Assembly: GCA_028829895.1 (NCBI GenBank) | Contig: CM054184.1 | Location: 20,501,701 to 20,565,700 of the forward strand | DNA length: 64,000 nt | DNA from: Sinotaia quadrata | Lineage: Eukaryota; Mollusca; Gastropoda; Architaenioglossa; Viviparidae | Direction: 5' to 3' | Shown: positions 50,801 through 61,561 of the stretch, piece by piece | Layout of the letters: each line of letters begins with the position of its first letter | How positions within the stretch are numbered: the stretch's first letter is position 1 | Program-made: the position numbers and the translations under genes | Notes under the pieces: generated by a model | What the model was told of the DNA's origin: nothing | The model's input: the letters and a program-made list of their open reading frames with translations, nothing else | Database searches by the model: none

Positions 50801-51790
50801 TGCACCTGGCCAGTCACAAGCTTTAGTCACGACATGCACCTGGCATGGAAAAGGGAATTATAAAAATAAACATGCTTAAAATGAAATCCGGACTGGACCA
50901 GCTTGACCGAAGTCAAGTCCGAGAACTATTGATGACCGCATTTAAGGGATATGGGAATATACTATATAGAGGTTTAAATGAGATGTCGTTAAGTCACTAA
51001 TGCAAATTAGTTCTCAAATATATACCAAATTACAGATAGAAACAAATATACATGCACACACACAAATATATTATAAGCTTACACATACTTGTCAGAAACA
51101 TTCAGCTTCTTTATTTTAAATCAGATAAGGTTCTATCCTGTGATTTTCCCATCATGCTAGTTGGATCTAAGAAACTGTGAAAAGAACCGCTGGCAACCAA
51201 ACATCGGTCGTTTTTGTGTGATTGCAACGCTTGGTTGTGCCAGCTGTGGATGCATTCAAGCAGTGTGATGTAATAACAGAATTAGATCGAGTAGAAAATG
51301 GTTTATGGCTCTCAAAGGTAAAAAACTTCTGTAAGCTAGTGATCGTTACGCAAAGTCACTTCCTCTACGTTAGTCATTATTGAAGCGTTGAGTTGATCTA
51401 TAATAAGATATTTATTAATACAAGGTTATGGAAGGAGAGCATTGATCTATAATAAGATAGTAATTAATACAAGGTTGTGGAAGGAGGGCGGAGATTTGAT
51501 ACATGTTCATCTTTCATTGAGAACCTAACATTGACCAATGAGCAATAAGAGATTCATCAGAAAGCTTAAAATTGCCTGCACAAGACATTCCCAGCAGATT
51601 TAATTGCTCTCAGAATGATCCCCACGTTCAGGCCCATCAAGAACATTTTCTGTTACTGGTAGTTATGCTCTTTGTTGAATGAATGTGGTAATGATTTTCT
51701 TGCTTCAGACTCAGTCCGTTTTAAGGTATGCTTCATTAAAATTTTCTAAATATTTGATAATTTATTAAAGTGCATGCGTGTTTATGAGTG

Positions 51791-51826
<36 letters not shown>

Positions 51827-51890
51827 GTATGTGTTTTGTGTGTGTTATGTATGTGGGGTTTTTGTGTGTAATGTGTGTAATGTATGTATG

Positions 51891-51949
<59 letters not shown>

Positions 51950-54900
51950 TTTTCTGTGTATGCGTGTTTATGAAAAGATAGTCTAGTGTTGATAATTTAC
52001 TTTTAAAATGAGTTTAAGGAAAACTAACATGATAAGACATTTAGATATGCAGGATATATAGCGCCCGGTCGATGTTTGTGGGCAGATCAGATCGGGCTTA
52101 AGTGGGTATCTCTGTCACATTGGAAATGTAGCACGTGTTACGTTACGTTAGTGCGAGGTAAACAGTTTCAAGGTTACATTCATGAGACGTGAAGATTATC
52201 CAGTTTTCAAGTCCACATTCAAGAAACGGGAAGATTATCTAGTTTTCGAGTCAGCTGCGTCAATGCTATGTTTGATCCAACAATACTACATCAAGATCTG
52301 AAGTTGACTGGGTGTCAATGTTATGCCAAGAATGGAGCAAGTGGTATTTGTTACACCTGTAACAATACATCTGTCAGTCTGCAAAATCCGATAGTATCAC
52401 ACTATACTGTTGGTGGCTAACCATATCACCTGGCCTAAAGAGATTATAATAACGATATTAAATATAATTTTAAATATGACATGGACATCAATTCCCGGGT
52501 AACAGTTAGCCTCTTGCCTTAGGGGGAAAATATCTCGTTATAGTGACGTCCCCTACCTACAGTCTAATCCTTGATTCTGCCCCTAAAAGAAACGACGTAT
52601 GAAAATATAAATGGTTTAAAGCAGTATTTAATAAAGATTGTAACATAGAAGTAATCCGAACATCCTGTAATGTTGAATGAGATATGAATAAATACAATAA
52701 CCAAACTCACTGACAAGACTAATAAATCAATAATTTAGTAAATTCTAAGTATTAATCTATAATGACCAAATTTACTGACAAGACTAATAAATCAATAATT
52801 TAATAAATTCTAAGTATTAATCTATAAAGAAACATCCAGGAAATCGGTTGTCTATACGTGCATTGATTTCAATAGTAAATAAATGTCTTAGGTGGGCGTT
52901 ATGATCAGAATTTGAGGGGATAATTAGCTATCGCCTTGTTCAACAAACAGGAATTAATTTAAGAGTAAATTTAATTATAATACAAATATCAGACTACAGT
53001 GGAAACTAGACGAATACACAAAATAACACAATAAGGTTTCATTCGTTCTCCCGAGCATCGAACAGCTGAGTTATTTATATCACTTATTGTTCTCTAGGCT
53101 TTTATAACAAACTATTTATTACACAAGTCTAGAGGCCAGGCGAATGAAACTCCACACCAACAGCTCTTTTCACTATCATAGTTACATATTCACAGGTCAA
53201 TATCTCCCAGTTACTGACTGATTTCTTGTGCAATATTCTTTTACGGTGTTTGTAATTTCGTTATTTCACCAGTCTTGCGAATAAATCAATGCTGAACTAA
53301 AGTATTGTGAATCTAATGGTCTTTCTGTTGACTATCATAGCTTTGTGATGTTAGTGTGTGTTTCTGTTGACTGTCATAGCTTTGTGATGTTAGTGTGTGT
53401 TTCTGTTGACTGTCATAGCTTTGTGATGTTAGTGTGTGTTTCTGTTGACTGTCATAATTGTGTTCTTTACGTTCACTTCTTTTCCCCACAGGAATTGCGT
53501 GGAAACTTTTCATCTTCTTGATGTTCTCAGTTTTTGTAGAGTTCCTGTGGGTCCTTCCTCCTTACTCTGTTATTCTAGGAGGGTAGTAAATCATAGTTTT
53601 GTGATGTTAGTGTGTGTTTCTGTTGTCATAGTATTGTGATGTTAGTGTGTGTTTCTGTTGTCATAGTATTGTGATGTTAGTGTGTGTTTCTGTTGACTCA
53701 TAGTTTTGTGATGTTAGTGTGTGTTTCTGTTGTCATAGAATTGTGATGTTAGTGTGTGTTTCTGTTGACTCATAGTTTTGTGATGTTAGTGTGTGTTTCT
53801 GTTGACTCATAGTTTTATGGTGGTAATGGTCCTTCTGTTGACGGAAGCTTCCTGTTACACCGGTAGGCATTCCAATCAGACAGCCCCGAGCTGGAGTATA
53901 TATGTCCCTAAAAGTTCAGTTTTCAATCACGGCTTAAAACGCTGAATTCATTGATCAATGCCACTAGTTTACAGATTGTTAATTCGCTAACAAGTTCCGG
54001 TCTCGGATTGCTAGCCACAACTTGGGCGTCCCCATCGCGGCAGAGCAGTCCACGAAGAGTATAGGACGTCACTGATGACTTATAGACGAAGTGTTATTAT
54101 CGGAACTGTCGTCCGTCGTTTCCAGAAAATAGCGCCCATTAATCAGCCTGAAGACACTGTACTCCCACAATCACGCCTCAGTAATAAACACTACCGATAA
54201 CTTGTCGATGTAGTTGTAGTCCGCGAGGATTAACAGGTATACAACAATAACTTCTCTGGAAGGCTCAATAACAGGGGAAATAACTTCGAGGCACACAGCC
54301 ACACTGCCTTCAAAACAACGTACTAACATGATAAATGAAAGAAACTTATTTCATTAGACAAAATGCATGCAGAACAAATAAGCAAAACTAATTCAGCAAC
54401 AAACATAGAATACATAAAAGTAATCAGATAATATTAATATACAAAATAATATGGCAGGGTAGATTATTATTGATACAGATAGAATTTATGTGTGAGTACT
54501 GCAAGTATAATATCCATTGTTGGTGTCTGGATTCTGTGTTGTGAAGTGTGTGTTCTTGATTTTAAGTGGGAATCAATGGAAGTCTGTCATCAGAAGGATG
54601 GGGAGTATCTGTGCATGATGAATGCAAACCTGGGCCGTGTTATGAATATTATATATTCTCGCTCTTGACTCTCTCTGCACTTTCACGAGGAACGGTGTTG
54701 GTCTGAAAAACGCTCTATTTGAACTACAAACCCTCCACACTTCTGTCTAACTTTACAAAATCCATCAGCGACAAAACAACAACACGATTGTGATTGCTTT
54801 CTAAATGATTGTACACTACAGTCATCCCAAATTCGTTCAAGATAAAACAATTGAATTCTATTCTTTACTTCGCTTCACCCCATTTGCCCTCTAAAGGTAA

Positions 54901-55519
54901 GGTATTGTTTGCACACTTTGGCATAAGTACTCGCCTACTAAAGCTAAAAGTGTTATTTGCACACTTTGGCTTAAGCATTTGCCCTCTAAAGGTAAAAATA
55001 TCGTTTGCACACTTTGGAATAAACACTTGTGCCGTAACTTATTTTCGCGGGCCATCTTACGACCCTGTTTGAAGAGACACTTAAGAACTTAAGTACATTA
55101 AGTACACTGATGTCTAAAATCTCCCACAAGATGTGAGTTTCCGATAAGAATGGGGGGAAATCTATTCATAAGTATCAGATTTACATGCATTAAAACAACA
55201 ATAAAATAGCCCCTCCCCCCCTCCCCCAACAAACAAACATTTCTGTACGTTTTAGATTTTCCACTACGCAAAATTAACTTATTATAATTATATTACTACC
55301 ATTACGTATAGATCGTAGATTGAAAAATAAATAAGAATATACATGTAAATAAGTAGAGAGCATGCGACCTTCTTCAAATACAACAAATCTGATTCACTGT
55401 CATGTAGACAATGACGGGACACAGAAATAACACACGCACCCTCACTACTTACTGCATGCAGCATCCACGCCCGTGTCCAGGCACACCCAACAACATGCGA
55501 TGAGAAATAGAAAATGCAT
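38062..55519 (-). CDS. Receptor copy 2: single-Ig transmembrane protein with long tail (gene span, 8 exons)
   Basis: Exons join to 2733 coding bases: 910 residues plus stop, with the same architecture and the same intron phases as copy 1. The ancestral start is ATA here; translation most likely begins at a new in-frame ATG 14 codons later, giving the shorter signal peptide MHFLFLIACCWVCLDTGVDA. The Ig domain keeps LSLDCEC and HDSATYFC. By hand count the Ig exons are about 87% identical to copy 1 and the last exon about 92%. The PDZ-type QTTI end, both Cys knuckles and RSTSAP are kept, but the second 14-3-3-type site is lost (NYLEP instead of NYSEP). An extra exon 6b lies in intron 6. The gene looks intact; function is inferred only as a surface receptor of unknown ligand. 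Confidence 0.83.
40158..40293 (-). CDS. Receptor copy 2 exon 7
   Basis: 136 bases, phase 1 in and phase 2 out. The acceptor is TGTTTAAG and the donor GAG/GTATGA. Begins DSDMERYPLRCENGNSKQKS; four residues shorter than copy 1. Confidence 0.85.
41054..41183 (-). CDS. Receptor copy 2 exon 6b (candidate alternative exon)
   Basis: 130 bases, open, GC-richer (about half G+C) than the AT-rich intron around it. The acceptor is TTTTGTGAAATAG and the donor TTACG/GTGAGT. The frame entered from exon 6 reads VTVGLPCSIDSYGSLSSYDD, then NCRVSGITACTCDTRAVTQS. It enters in phase 1 and leaves in phase 2, exactly like exon 7. It can therefore replace exon 7 before exon 8 but cannot be spliced into exon 7 without a frameshift. 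Copy 1 lacks the region. Confidence 0.55.
41870..42115 (-). repeat. About 250-bp dispersed repeat, minus orientation
   Basis: Same repeat as 18,625-18,868 but inverted relative to the gene. The overlapping open frame at 41,994-42,182 is identical in copies 2 and 3 only because the DNA is nearly identical. Confidence 0.65.
42881..42952 (-). CDS. Receptor copy 2 exon 6 (juxtamembrane)
   Basis: 72 bases, phase 1 to phase 1. Encodes ARRWRRASRDRHYITTEPG then TGYIA; one arginine of the copy 1 run is tryptophan. The donor is GCGG/GTACGT. Confidence 0.87.
43340..44010. repeat. Higher-order minisatellite, 88-bp composite units
   Basis: 24-30-bp basic units (TGTGTACATAGCTTGTTGTG type) are organised in the left part into 88-bp composites. 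Their CATAGTGATG anchors fall at 43,461, 43,549, 43,637 and 43,725. The right part is a simple run of basic units. The same place in copy 1 (about 19,355-19,425) holds only one or two rudimentary units. The long open frames across it are artefacts. Confidence 0.93.
44296..44337 (-). CDS. Copy 2 exon 5 alternative 3' extension
   Basis: A second donor (GAGAG/GTACAC) 42 bases beyond the first would add 14 in-frame residues (GMRFAVFLVITVLR). It is 9 bases shorter than the equivalent in copy 1, so the frame is preserved despite the length change. Confidence 0.35.
44338..44442 (-). CDS. Receptor copy 2 exon 5 (transmembrane helix)
   Basis: 105 bases, phase 1 to phase 1. The acceptor is TTATTTTTAG. 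The helix runs GIIGLAVGSVVFLSILIIFT then ICFVMR. Confidence 0.9.
44622..44700. repeat. Perfect simple-sequence palindrome (TC)n(TA)n(GA)n
   Basis: About 29 bases of TC, 22 of TA and 28 of GA, self-complementary over almost the whole length. It could extrude a long hairpin or cruciform. Confidence 0.95.
44773..44867. repeat. GATA microsatellite, about 23 units
   Basis: Nearly perfect tetranucleotide run with one GATAAATA interruption. Confidence 0.95.
45008..45115 (-). CDS. Receptor copy 2 exon 4 (Ser/Thr stalk)
   Basis: 108 bases, phase 1 to phase 1. The acceptor is TTACCCCACAG and the donor GAAG/GTAAGC. Encodes KPQTTTQGSSLTSTLLTTPI followed by PTSLSDTSMSERGKSE. Confidence 0.88.
45436..45625. 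repeat. TATAA/TATAC pentanucleotide expansion
   Basis: About 190 bp of five-base repeats in intron 3 of copy 2. Copy 1 has only about 30 bp at 20,720-20,752. All three minus-strand frames stay open through it and read as poly I/L/Y, which is not coding. Confidence 0.95.
46818..46983 (-). CDS. Receptor copy 2 exon 3 (Ig domain, C-terminal half)
   Basis: 166 bases, phase 0 in and phase 1 out. Encodes KLVITKMNVTEHDSATYFC and strand G. A single acceptor, unlike the triplicated one of copy 1. Differs from copy 1 at five residues. Confidence 0.9.
47075..47410 (+). repeat. Dispersed repeat, truncated copy C (intron 2 of copy 2)
   Basis: Shares the left block (AAGTGCAAAAA, TTACATGTTAAAGT) and the ATCGAGATTATCAGAA block with 7950-9420 and 22,335-23,735. 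The middle and the right half are deleted. Confidence 0.6.
48240..49185. repeat. Intron 2 minisatellite of copy 2, about 24 units
   Basis: Same unit as 25,105-25,475 (CAAATATAAAAACAAGTACC), mostly 38-40 bp here. Blocks of near-identical variants (ACTTTTATAGTCATGAAGTG, then ACCTTTAGTAGTCATGTAGT) show sequential local expansions. Confidence 0.95.
49379..49572 (-). CDS. Receptor copy 2 exon 2 (Ig domain, N-terminal half)
   Basis: 194 bases, phase 1 in and phase 0 out. Carries ILSLDCECENLKEYF and LIIIRFDPDGSP. Against copy 1, I count about 11 amino-acid-changing and 7 silent base differences. Confidence 0.9.
50075..50240. repeat. Degenerate 36-bp minisatellite, about 4 units
   Basis: Counterpart of 26,860-27,095 in copy 1. 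Confidence 0.8.
50730..50845. repeat. 34-bp minisatellite, 3-4 units
   Basis: Counterpart of 27,545-27,795 in copy 1, less expanded. Confidence 0.85.
51791..51948. repeat. TG dinucleotide tract
   Basis: Interrupted (TG)n run. The plus-strand frames of poly C/V are artefacts. Confidence 0.95.
53320..53830. repeat. 39-bp minisatellite, about 10 units
   Basis: Units with CATAGCTTTGTGATGTTAGT and GTGTGTTTCTGTTGA, interrupted by about 130 bp of unrelated sequence at 53,455-53,590. Confidence 0.92.
54885..55030. repeat. Degenerate 48-bp minisatellite, 3 units
   Basis: Counterpart of the 11-unit array at 30,735-31,265, next to exon 1 of copy 2. Confidence 0.85.
55453..55519 (-). CDS. Receptor copy 2 exon 1 (shifted start, signal peptide)
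   Basis: 67 coding bases, phase 1 out; the donor is TGCA/GTAAGT. The position of the copy 1 ATG (55,559-55,561) reads ATA. Fourteen codons later a CTG has become ATG, giving MHFLFLIACCWVCL plus the GVDAAC end. This is a compact but still plausible signal peptide. No other in-frame ATG lies between the upstream in-frame stop and this one. Confidence 0.75.
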
Positions 55520-55561
55520 TGGTTTAAACCGTCGACTACTTTGGAGACCGTAAACCGCTAT

Positions 55562-56240
55562 GTTGCTGTGCTTATCTTTGTGCAGACGAGACCCAGTGTA
55601 GTTATGTCACCTTAGTCGGGGTACCCTACTTACATCGCCTAAAAGACAGGTCTAATCTTAACATTGCAAATTACCCAAGACAAATATAGATTTGTGCGTA
55701 ACCTCGCAGAAATCACGTTGTGACCTTTCCATATGAACTGACCCGTTTCTTTCGTTTAAACTGTTTTCATTGCTGAGGGGTTTCAAGAAAAAAGGAAAAG
55801 GACTGCTCCCCTCCTACACACCTGTATAAGAGCATAAAAAAGTCAACCACAAGGCCTTATGTGCATCGACAGTTTATTGACGGGGGGTTTGCCACAGTAT
55901 TGTTATATAAATAAAATTTTATTTTGTATTTACATTTTGATTGAGACTATTAGTTACATATTATTCTAAGCGTAAGACTGACAAGAGTTATTGCAATCGT
56001 GTAGTACAATATTTTACTGCTATACAGGTTGCACTCCCCACACACACACGCACACACACACACACACACACACAACCTGGAGTGTACCTGCGTGCGAGCT
56101 GGTCGTGAGGTGTGCGACAGAGGTGCGCAATTTTAGCTTTAAGTTTGATTTACTCGGAATAGTTAGTTTCCCAGAAAACGGACGTGTGTCAATGACGCTC
56201 GTTACGTCATTCTTCTTGTCAACGCCCACAACGATCTCGG
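55562..56240 (-). promoter_or_regulatory. Conserved upstream region of copy 2
   Basis: Counterpart of 31,790-32,480, including the TATATAA at 55,903-55,909 (minus strand). A CA tract at 56,040-56,073 is expanded here. Confidence 0.35.
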
Positions 56241-56494
56241 ACTACTTAGTCTATTTTCACTTTGCAAACTGTTGGTTGTAAGAAGTATTATTTTTATTTC
56301 TATAAAGTGCATTCTCACTAAGCTCCTTGAAACATTTTTGGGTTTTGAGAGAAGCATATTAAGTGCAATAGCCGGCTATAGTTTTGCAGTTGTGTCGCCT
56401 GCACGTAAGGTTCATTATAATATTAAGTGTGCAGACAAGCGTGACCAACTTTTCTGGTGTCCTTAAGAAAAAAACAACACATTTCTGAAAGTTC

Positions 56495-56755
56495 GCTGTC
56501 TCAAATCAACCCACACCTAGTGCATTAGTCTTGTCTAGCCACTAAAGAAAGACAACTATAGGCCTAACTACATAGCAAGACTGCTAGCTCGTTGTCTCGT
56601 CTCGATATCAGTGTATTAGTCTTGTCTAGCCACTAAAGAAAGACAAGTATAGGCCTAACTGCTAGTCTCTTTCGCAAGACTGCTAGCTCGCTCTCTCAAG
56701 ACCCAATAACTAGTTTACTAGTCTTCCATAGCACGAAAGAAATGTAAACTTGCAC
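56495..56755. repeat. About 100-bp tandem repeat, 2-3 units
   Basis: Counterpart of 32,755-33,060. Confidence 0.8.
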
Positions 56756-56980
56756 GTGTTTGTTAATACTGTTTTACTTAGTTATTACATCTCTCACGTG
56801 TTTGTTAATACTGTTTTTACTTAGTTATTACATCTCTCACGTGTTTGTTAATACTGTTTTACTTAGTTATTACATCTCTCACGTGTTTGTTAATACTGTT
56901 TTACTTAGTTATTACATCTCTCACGTGTTTGTTAATACTGTTTTTACTTAGTTATTACATCTCTCACGTGTTTGTTAACA
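56750..56980. repeat. 42-bp minisatellite, about 6 units
   Basis: Units of CTCTCACGTGTTTGTTAATA followed by CTGTTTTACTTAGTTATTACAT. The first spacer has two rudimentary units at about 34,515-34,605. It contains an E-box-like CACGTG in each unit. Confidence 0.93.
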
Positions 56981-57119
56981 TTGACTTTACTTATTTATAA
57001 CCACCCTCGTCTACTTGTTTCTTCACACGGCTTGCTGCAGAAACATTGCCAAACAAACAAACACAAATATAACATTAGATTTAATTGCATGTTGTAACGT
57101 GATTCAGTCTTCTCTTTAG

Positions 57120-57270
57120 CTGTAGGCCTACATATAAGTGACGAAATAGCTAAGTACCATGACATAACTCATGCTGTACATATAAGTGACGAAATAGCTA
57201 AGTACCATGACATAACTCTTGCTGTACATATAAGTGACGAAATAGCTAAGTACCATGACATAACTCTTGC
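57120..57270. repeat. 48-bp tandem repeat, 3 units
   Basis: Counterpart of 35,805-35,910. Confidence 0.85.
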
Positions 57271-58087
57271 TGCAAATCCTAAATCTCTATAATCAATTTA
57301 CTTACATAAACACCTGCATATTGACACACTCTACAATAATAACATTTAACACGCCAAGCTTTGGAAAACGACCAAACTTAACTGTAATCGCATAAATATA
57401 GTATCCATCCCGCAATGTAGTAATATTAAAAATTTATAAGCAGCAAAGGAGCATATAATTCACGGGTACTGGATTATCTTACCTAATCTTATTTTATTTA
57501 TTATGTTAAAGTATGTGCTTAGTAATCAGTCAAATACATAAAGTAGAAAGCGCAGCGCATTTACCACGGCGATCTAGCTTTAATTTTGACTCATATTTTA
57601 CACAGGTCTGAGTTACTGATTGTCGCCATTTTCCTTCGAATATTTACGGATGTTTAGCAAATCTAAAGCAGACGACCGTATGTGTAGATAGTTCCACAGT
57701 TGATCTTTATCGCTATAATATTGTTGTATTTCACTGAGTCATCCGAAAGTAAAGATTTCAATTAAGATCCTCTATGTTTGAAACTCTTCTTCATAAATGC
57801 GGTAAGAGTTACTTCCCTCTTTGCACTGCTAAAGTTCGTGCAGTAGTGATTCAAAAGTTGTCCTGCCTTTCGTTACACGCCTATGAGATGTGCATAGCAC
57901 ATACATTAAATAAAAATAAGTCCCGGATGAACCTGTGCAGTTTACCGACATTATGGACTTACTCGGTATGCACCTGAGTCTTATGCAAATACGTGAGGAG
58001 TACGTGCTGTGTACTGCATATCCATGATTTTAATTTTGAAACTGACTAAATTCCACACTGCTGCTTTCTCATTATCGTTGGACAAAT

Positions 58088-58216
58088 TCTTCTTCTTCTC
58101 CTTCTTCTCCTCCTCCTTCCTCTTCTTCTTCTCCTCCTCCTCCTTTTTCTTTTTCTTCTTCTTCTCCTCCTTTTTCTTCTCCCTCTTCTTCTCCTCCTTC
58201 CTCTTCTTCTTCCTCT
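58088..58216. repeat. CTT/CCT polypyrimidine microsatellite
   Basis: Counterpart of 36,708-36,808, longer, inside the second hAT fossil. Confidence 0.95.
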
Positions 58217-58229
58217 TACTAAGTATATG

Positions 58230-58615
58230 CACCAAATTATAGTCCTTCTTGATAATGAAATGGTTTCGAATTTGGTTCTAGCGTCAGGGCACAGGACGCT
58301 TGCGCAATCTACCAAGCACTGCTTAACAAACTCGCCATCAGAAAATGGCTTGTTGTTTTCAGCGAGGTTGTATGCTATCTTGAAGCTTGCCTCTGTAGCA
58401 CTATCATATAGTGTTGTAAATAATATTGCTTTGTAAATATGGTCTATTGCTTCTTTAGCTTCGTAACACACTTTGCGGCTGTTTTCCTGCGTTCTTCCTC
58501 GGACATTTTACTACCAAACTCGCCATGTTTATATTGGTGGTGTCGTTTCAAATTACATTCCTTAAATACGAAAACCGTCACATGACACATTAAACACACT
58601 TCCATATTCCCTGAA
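58230..58615 (-). pseudogene. Fossil hAT transposase with BED zinc finger (spacer 2)
   Basis: Duplicate of the fossil at 36,825-37,205 with the same interruption by the microsatellite. The segment EASFKIAYNLAENNKPFSDG then EFVKQCLVD and SLSRRTI is slightly better preserved here (ISLSRRTI against ILLSRGTI). The finger region lies at about 58,443-58,615. Confidence 0.8.
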
Positions 58616-59467
58616 TTACTAAAGAAATATTTGTGTCCACTCTACATTGAACGCACTGCATTCTTTTTCAATTTTGCGCTTATCGAACATAGACCTGAGG
58701 CTAAAAATCACCCCAATGTTTCACCACGTTTATAGGATTTGATCCTTTTTAGTGCCTTCTCCGATTTAAAATCTAGGACTTTTAAAATAAAAAAATCATT
58801 TTTTTAAATGAAAATATTTTCATACAAAATTAAATAGCAGTGTTCTAATCCATGTTGATAGGATGAGTGATAGACTATTTTTAATCAATATACACTTTCG
58901 AAATGTTAAATCAATTAAAACTTTGGAAATAAATTTAACACCGTCTCTACATTCATTTAAAGTTTTGTAACAATGCATTTTCATCATGGCTTCAGTCCAT
59001 GATGAAGTGGGTTTGTTTTACCCAGCTCTGGTCCGCCTCACCTGTATTTCGAAAATGGAGAGACCATTCTTAGCCACCCTTTTAATATCGAGTACATATG
59101 CATGACTCTATATGCATGAATAGGTGTATTATGCAATTGGAAAAAGTTACAAGTGCTTTAATTATTTTCGAGTAAAATTTAATACATAAGCACTGATTTT
59201 AATTCGTGCTTAAATGGCATTAGTGCTCAACTGATTTTGCATTTGAATCTTGTATTCCGTAGAACTCATTTGAATTTGTAAGTATACGGGCTTTTAAGGA
59301 CATAATCAGACTGTGTCAAATGTTGATGACAGTAAAAATATTACCATTTCAGATTTAAGTACAGAATATTGAAACATTTTTCTAAGCAGATCTTTTGCCG
59401 ATGATTATATTTTAAATTGTCATTGACAAAATCATAATTAAACAGAAGTTTGAAAAATTGTCCTATT

Positions 59468-61352
59468 TCAGATGGTAGTTTGACAGCTGTATGGCGTTTT
59501 CTTTGCGGTGTTATGGCCTTGATCAGTAAAATCTGAACACTCTAGAGAGTTAGGCACAGTTGAATCCGAAACTTGATGAACACCAAGCTGTTCTAAATTG
59601 ACACTGCTTCCTTTCTCTGGGTTTTCTCTTTTACTGTGCTGGCTGCTTGTTCTCGTAACACAGCGACCTAAATCCGTGCAATTCGCATGCACTTTAATAG
59701 ACGCTTGTCTCTTTGGACCGTTGGGTGCAGATCCGCACTGGAACTGTGTAACATCCGAAACACACTCGACCGGGTATGATGATGCTGTTGATGTGATCCG
59801 CTTAGGTTGCGTTTGATTAGCAGATCGGTTTTGTCTCATCTCGACTTCGTGGTGGCCGTTGGGAGAATTTCCAGTCGCAGTTTGCTGCAGAGAGACAGAG
59901 GTATTGTCGGTAGTACTCGAAGTGACAGAATCATCGCTGCACCATGCATCTGTCTCGCTAGATAGAGCCGGTGTTTTCCTTTCTTTGTTGTGCGACGGTT
60001 TTCCTCTATCACTTGCGTCATTGCTTTCGAGTTTGGGCCTGTGGCGATGACTGGTTTCTGTTTCGGCTCTCCGCCTTCTGGTTTTTCTGGCAAAGTCTGC
60101 TGAAACACCTGTCTCGTCAACGGGGGCTGATGTACTCCTGCCATAATTGTGTACACGACCATTCGAGTTTGCTTGACGGCATCCTGAAGCGTTGCATTTC
60201 TTGAGCACACAGTTTGTTCTCTGGGCGGGTATCGTTTCTGTCCCTGGTTCCGTCTCACTGCCACTGAGAAATGACTCGACATCGTCTGTTTGGAAATCTT
60301 GGTCTGTCATGTATGCAGTGCAGTTAGGATCGCTGCAGCTGTCCCGATCCTCACTTTCTCCTGTCGCGGATTCTGAACTGCTGTGTCTCTTTGTTCGATA
60401 CCTGGGTGACTTGTTTCGCTGTTGTCTGCACAATCGTTGGTTAGAGGAAGTGCGTGTAGGTGACAGTTGTGGCTCTGAATAATTGCGGGTACGTTTCAAA
60501 ATACATTGATTGGTCCCGATTGGAAGAGGTGTCGGCATCTGTCTGAGGGTGAAGTTTGAAGGAACCTGTTGTGAGAACCTGTGATTAGCCGTATACCTTT
60601 GCTGGACACCTCGTAAGTATGTTTCTTTTTGGTCTGGTGAATATTCTGAATTAATACTTTTGTTTGTTGTTATTCCACTCGTATCACCGCAGGCTCTTGA
60701 TTTGGAAGGTTTTGTGAGGGGATTGTGTATATCAGCCTGGTGACAAATGGATGTGTCGCCATTCGTTTTATTTCCATTTGCTTGAGATTTTCTAGGAAAT
60801 GTTCTACAATTTGTGCAAGTTGATTCTGGACAACAGTTATCCCCCTTTGGAACAGGAGAACAAATATTGTTACTGTAGTTATTATAACCCATTGAGGAAT
60901 GAACACTGCACAAATTTGGCATTGTATTGCAATGGGCCCCATTGAAGTGGGGCGTTAAACAGTGATGAGTATGGGTATGCCTTTGAAAGGATGGGTTTGG
61001 CTCCTGCATTTCGGATATGTCTGACAGCGAGGTAAAGTGAACTGGGCACGTTTTTGGTGTAAGACAACCGTTCATGCGAAGATCTGGCTGGAACGCCATG
61101 GTACATTGATGCTGAGAGACAGGAGGTTCACTGAATCCCCTTTGCGAAATCCTTGCAGCCATCCAGCCTCCCGTGTCCTCGGCACTGTCTGACTTGTCTC
61201 TAATGTGTGCCTGGGAGGGACCACCCTGACCTGTCAGTAGCGGGCGTTGTTCAGCTGAACCGAGTCGTGCTCGTCTGTCTTGGTGCAGGTCATTCGGAAC
61301 TTGTACCTGACTTCGGGACAGGAGACTTTGGCTATTGTCTGGATTACTACCC
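59468..61352 (-). CDS. Receptor copy 3 exon 8 (cytoplasmic tail, stop)
   Basis: 1885 bases, open to the same QTTI end. The acceptor is CTCGTCAG. It retains RSTSAP and NYSEP. The first knuckle (CPESTCTNC) is kept, but the second reads CSDPNCTAY, with the last cysteine replaced by tyrosine. Confidence 0.9.
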
Positions 61353-61561
61353 CTGACGAGCAAATAATCTTGGTTAATAGTAGCATACTTAGCAACTAAA
61401 GATGTATGCTTTCATGAAATAATAAATGAGTTGAATAAAAGTTCACTAAATTTTGTATGCACTCTTTATCAATATTGAAAAGCTACGTTTGAGTTGGACT
61501 CATAGGAAAAATAATATAAATTAATTTGCATGTTATCTTTTGTGTGGTATCACTTTCATAC

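Larger units (their letters stand above)
51390..54830. other. Copy 2-specific insert in intron 1
   Basis: About 3.4 kb without counterpart in copy 1. It contains a 45-bp direct duplication (51,396-51,485), a TG tract (51,791-51,948), a 64-bp duplication (about 52,705-52,825), the 39-bp minisatellite at 53,320-53,830, and a less AT-rich block (about 53,860-54,330) that looks like a degraded interspersed repeat. No coding region is supported. Confidence 0.45.
37286..58705 (-). repeat. Segmental duplication unit 2 (about 21.4 kb)
   Basis: Contains all of receptor copy 2 and its upstream spacer. It is closest to unit 3 over the shared part: long stretches at 40,700-42,430 and 62,060-63,840 are almost identical. 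Unit 2 therefore separated from unit 3 more recently, or the two have been homogenised. Confidence 0.85.

Noticed and set aside
58046..58471. Arginine- or lysine/glutamate-rich proteins (also 36,601-37,061)
   Set aside because: The charged runs are a CTT/CCT microsatellite read in different frames. Only the non-repetitive part is a transposase fossil.
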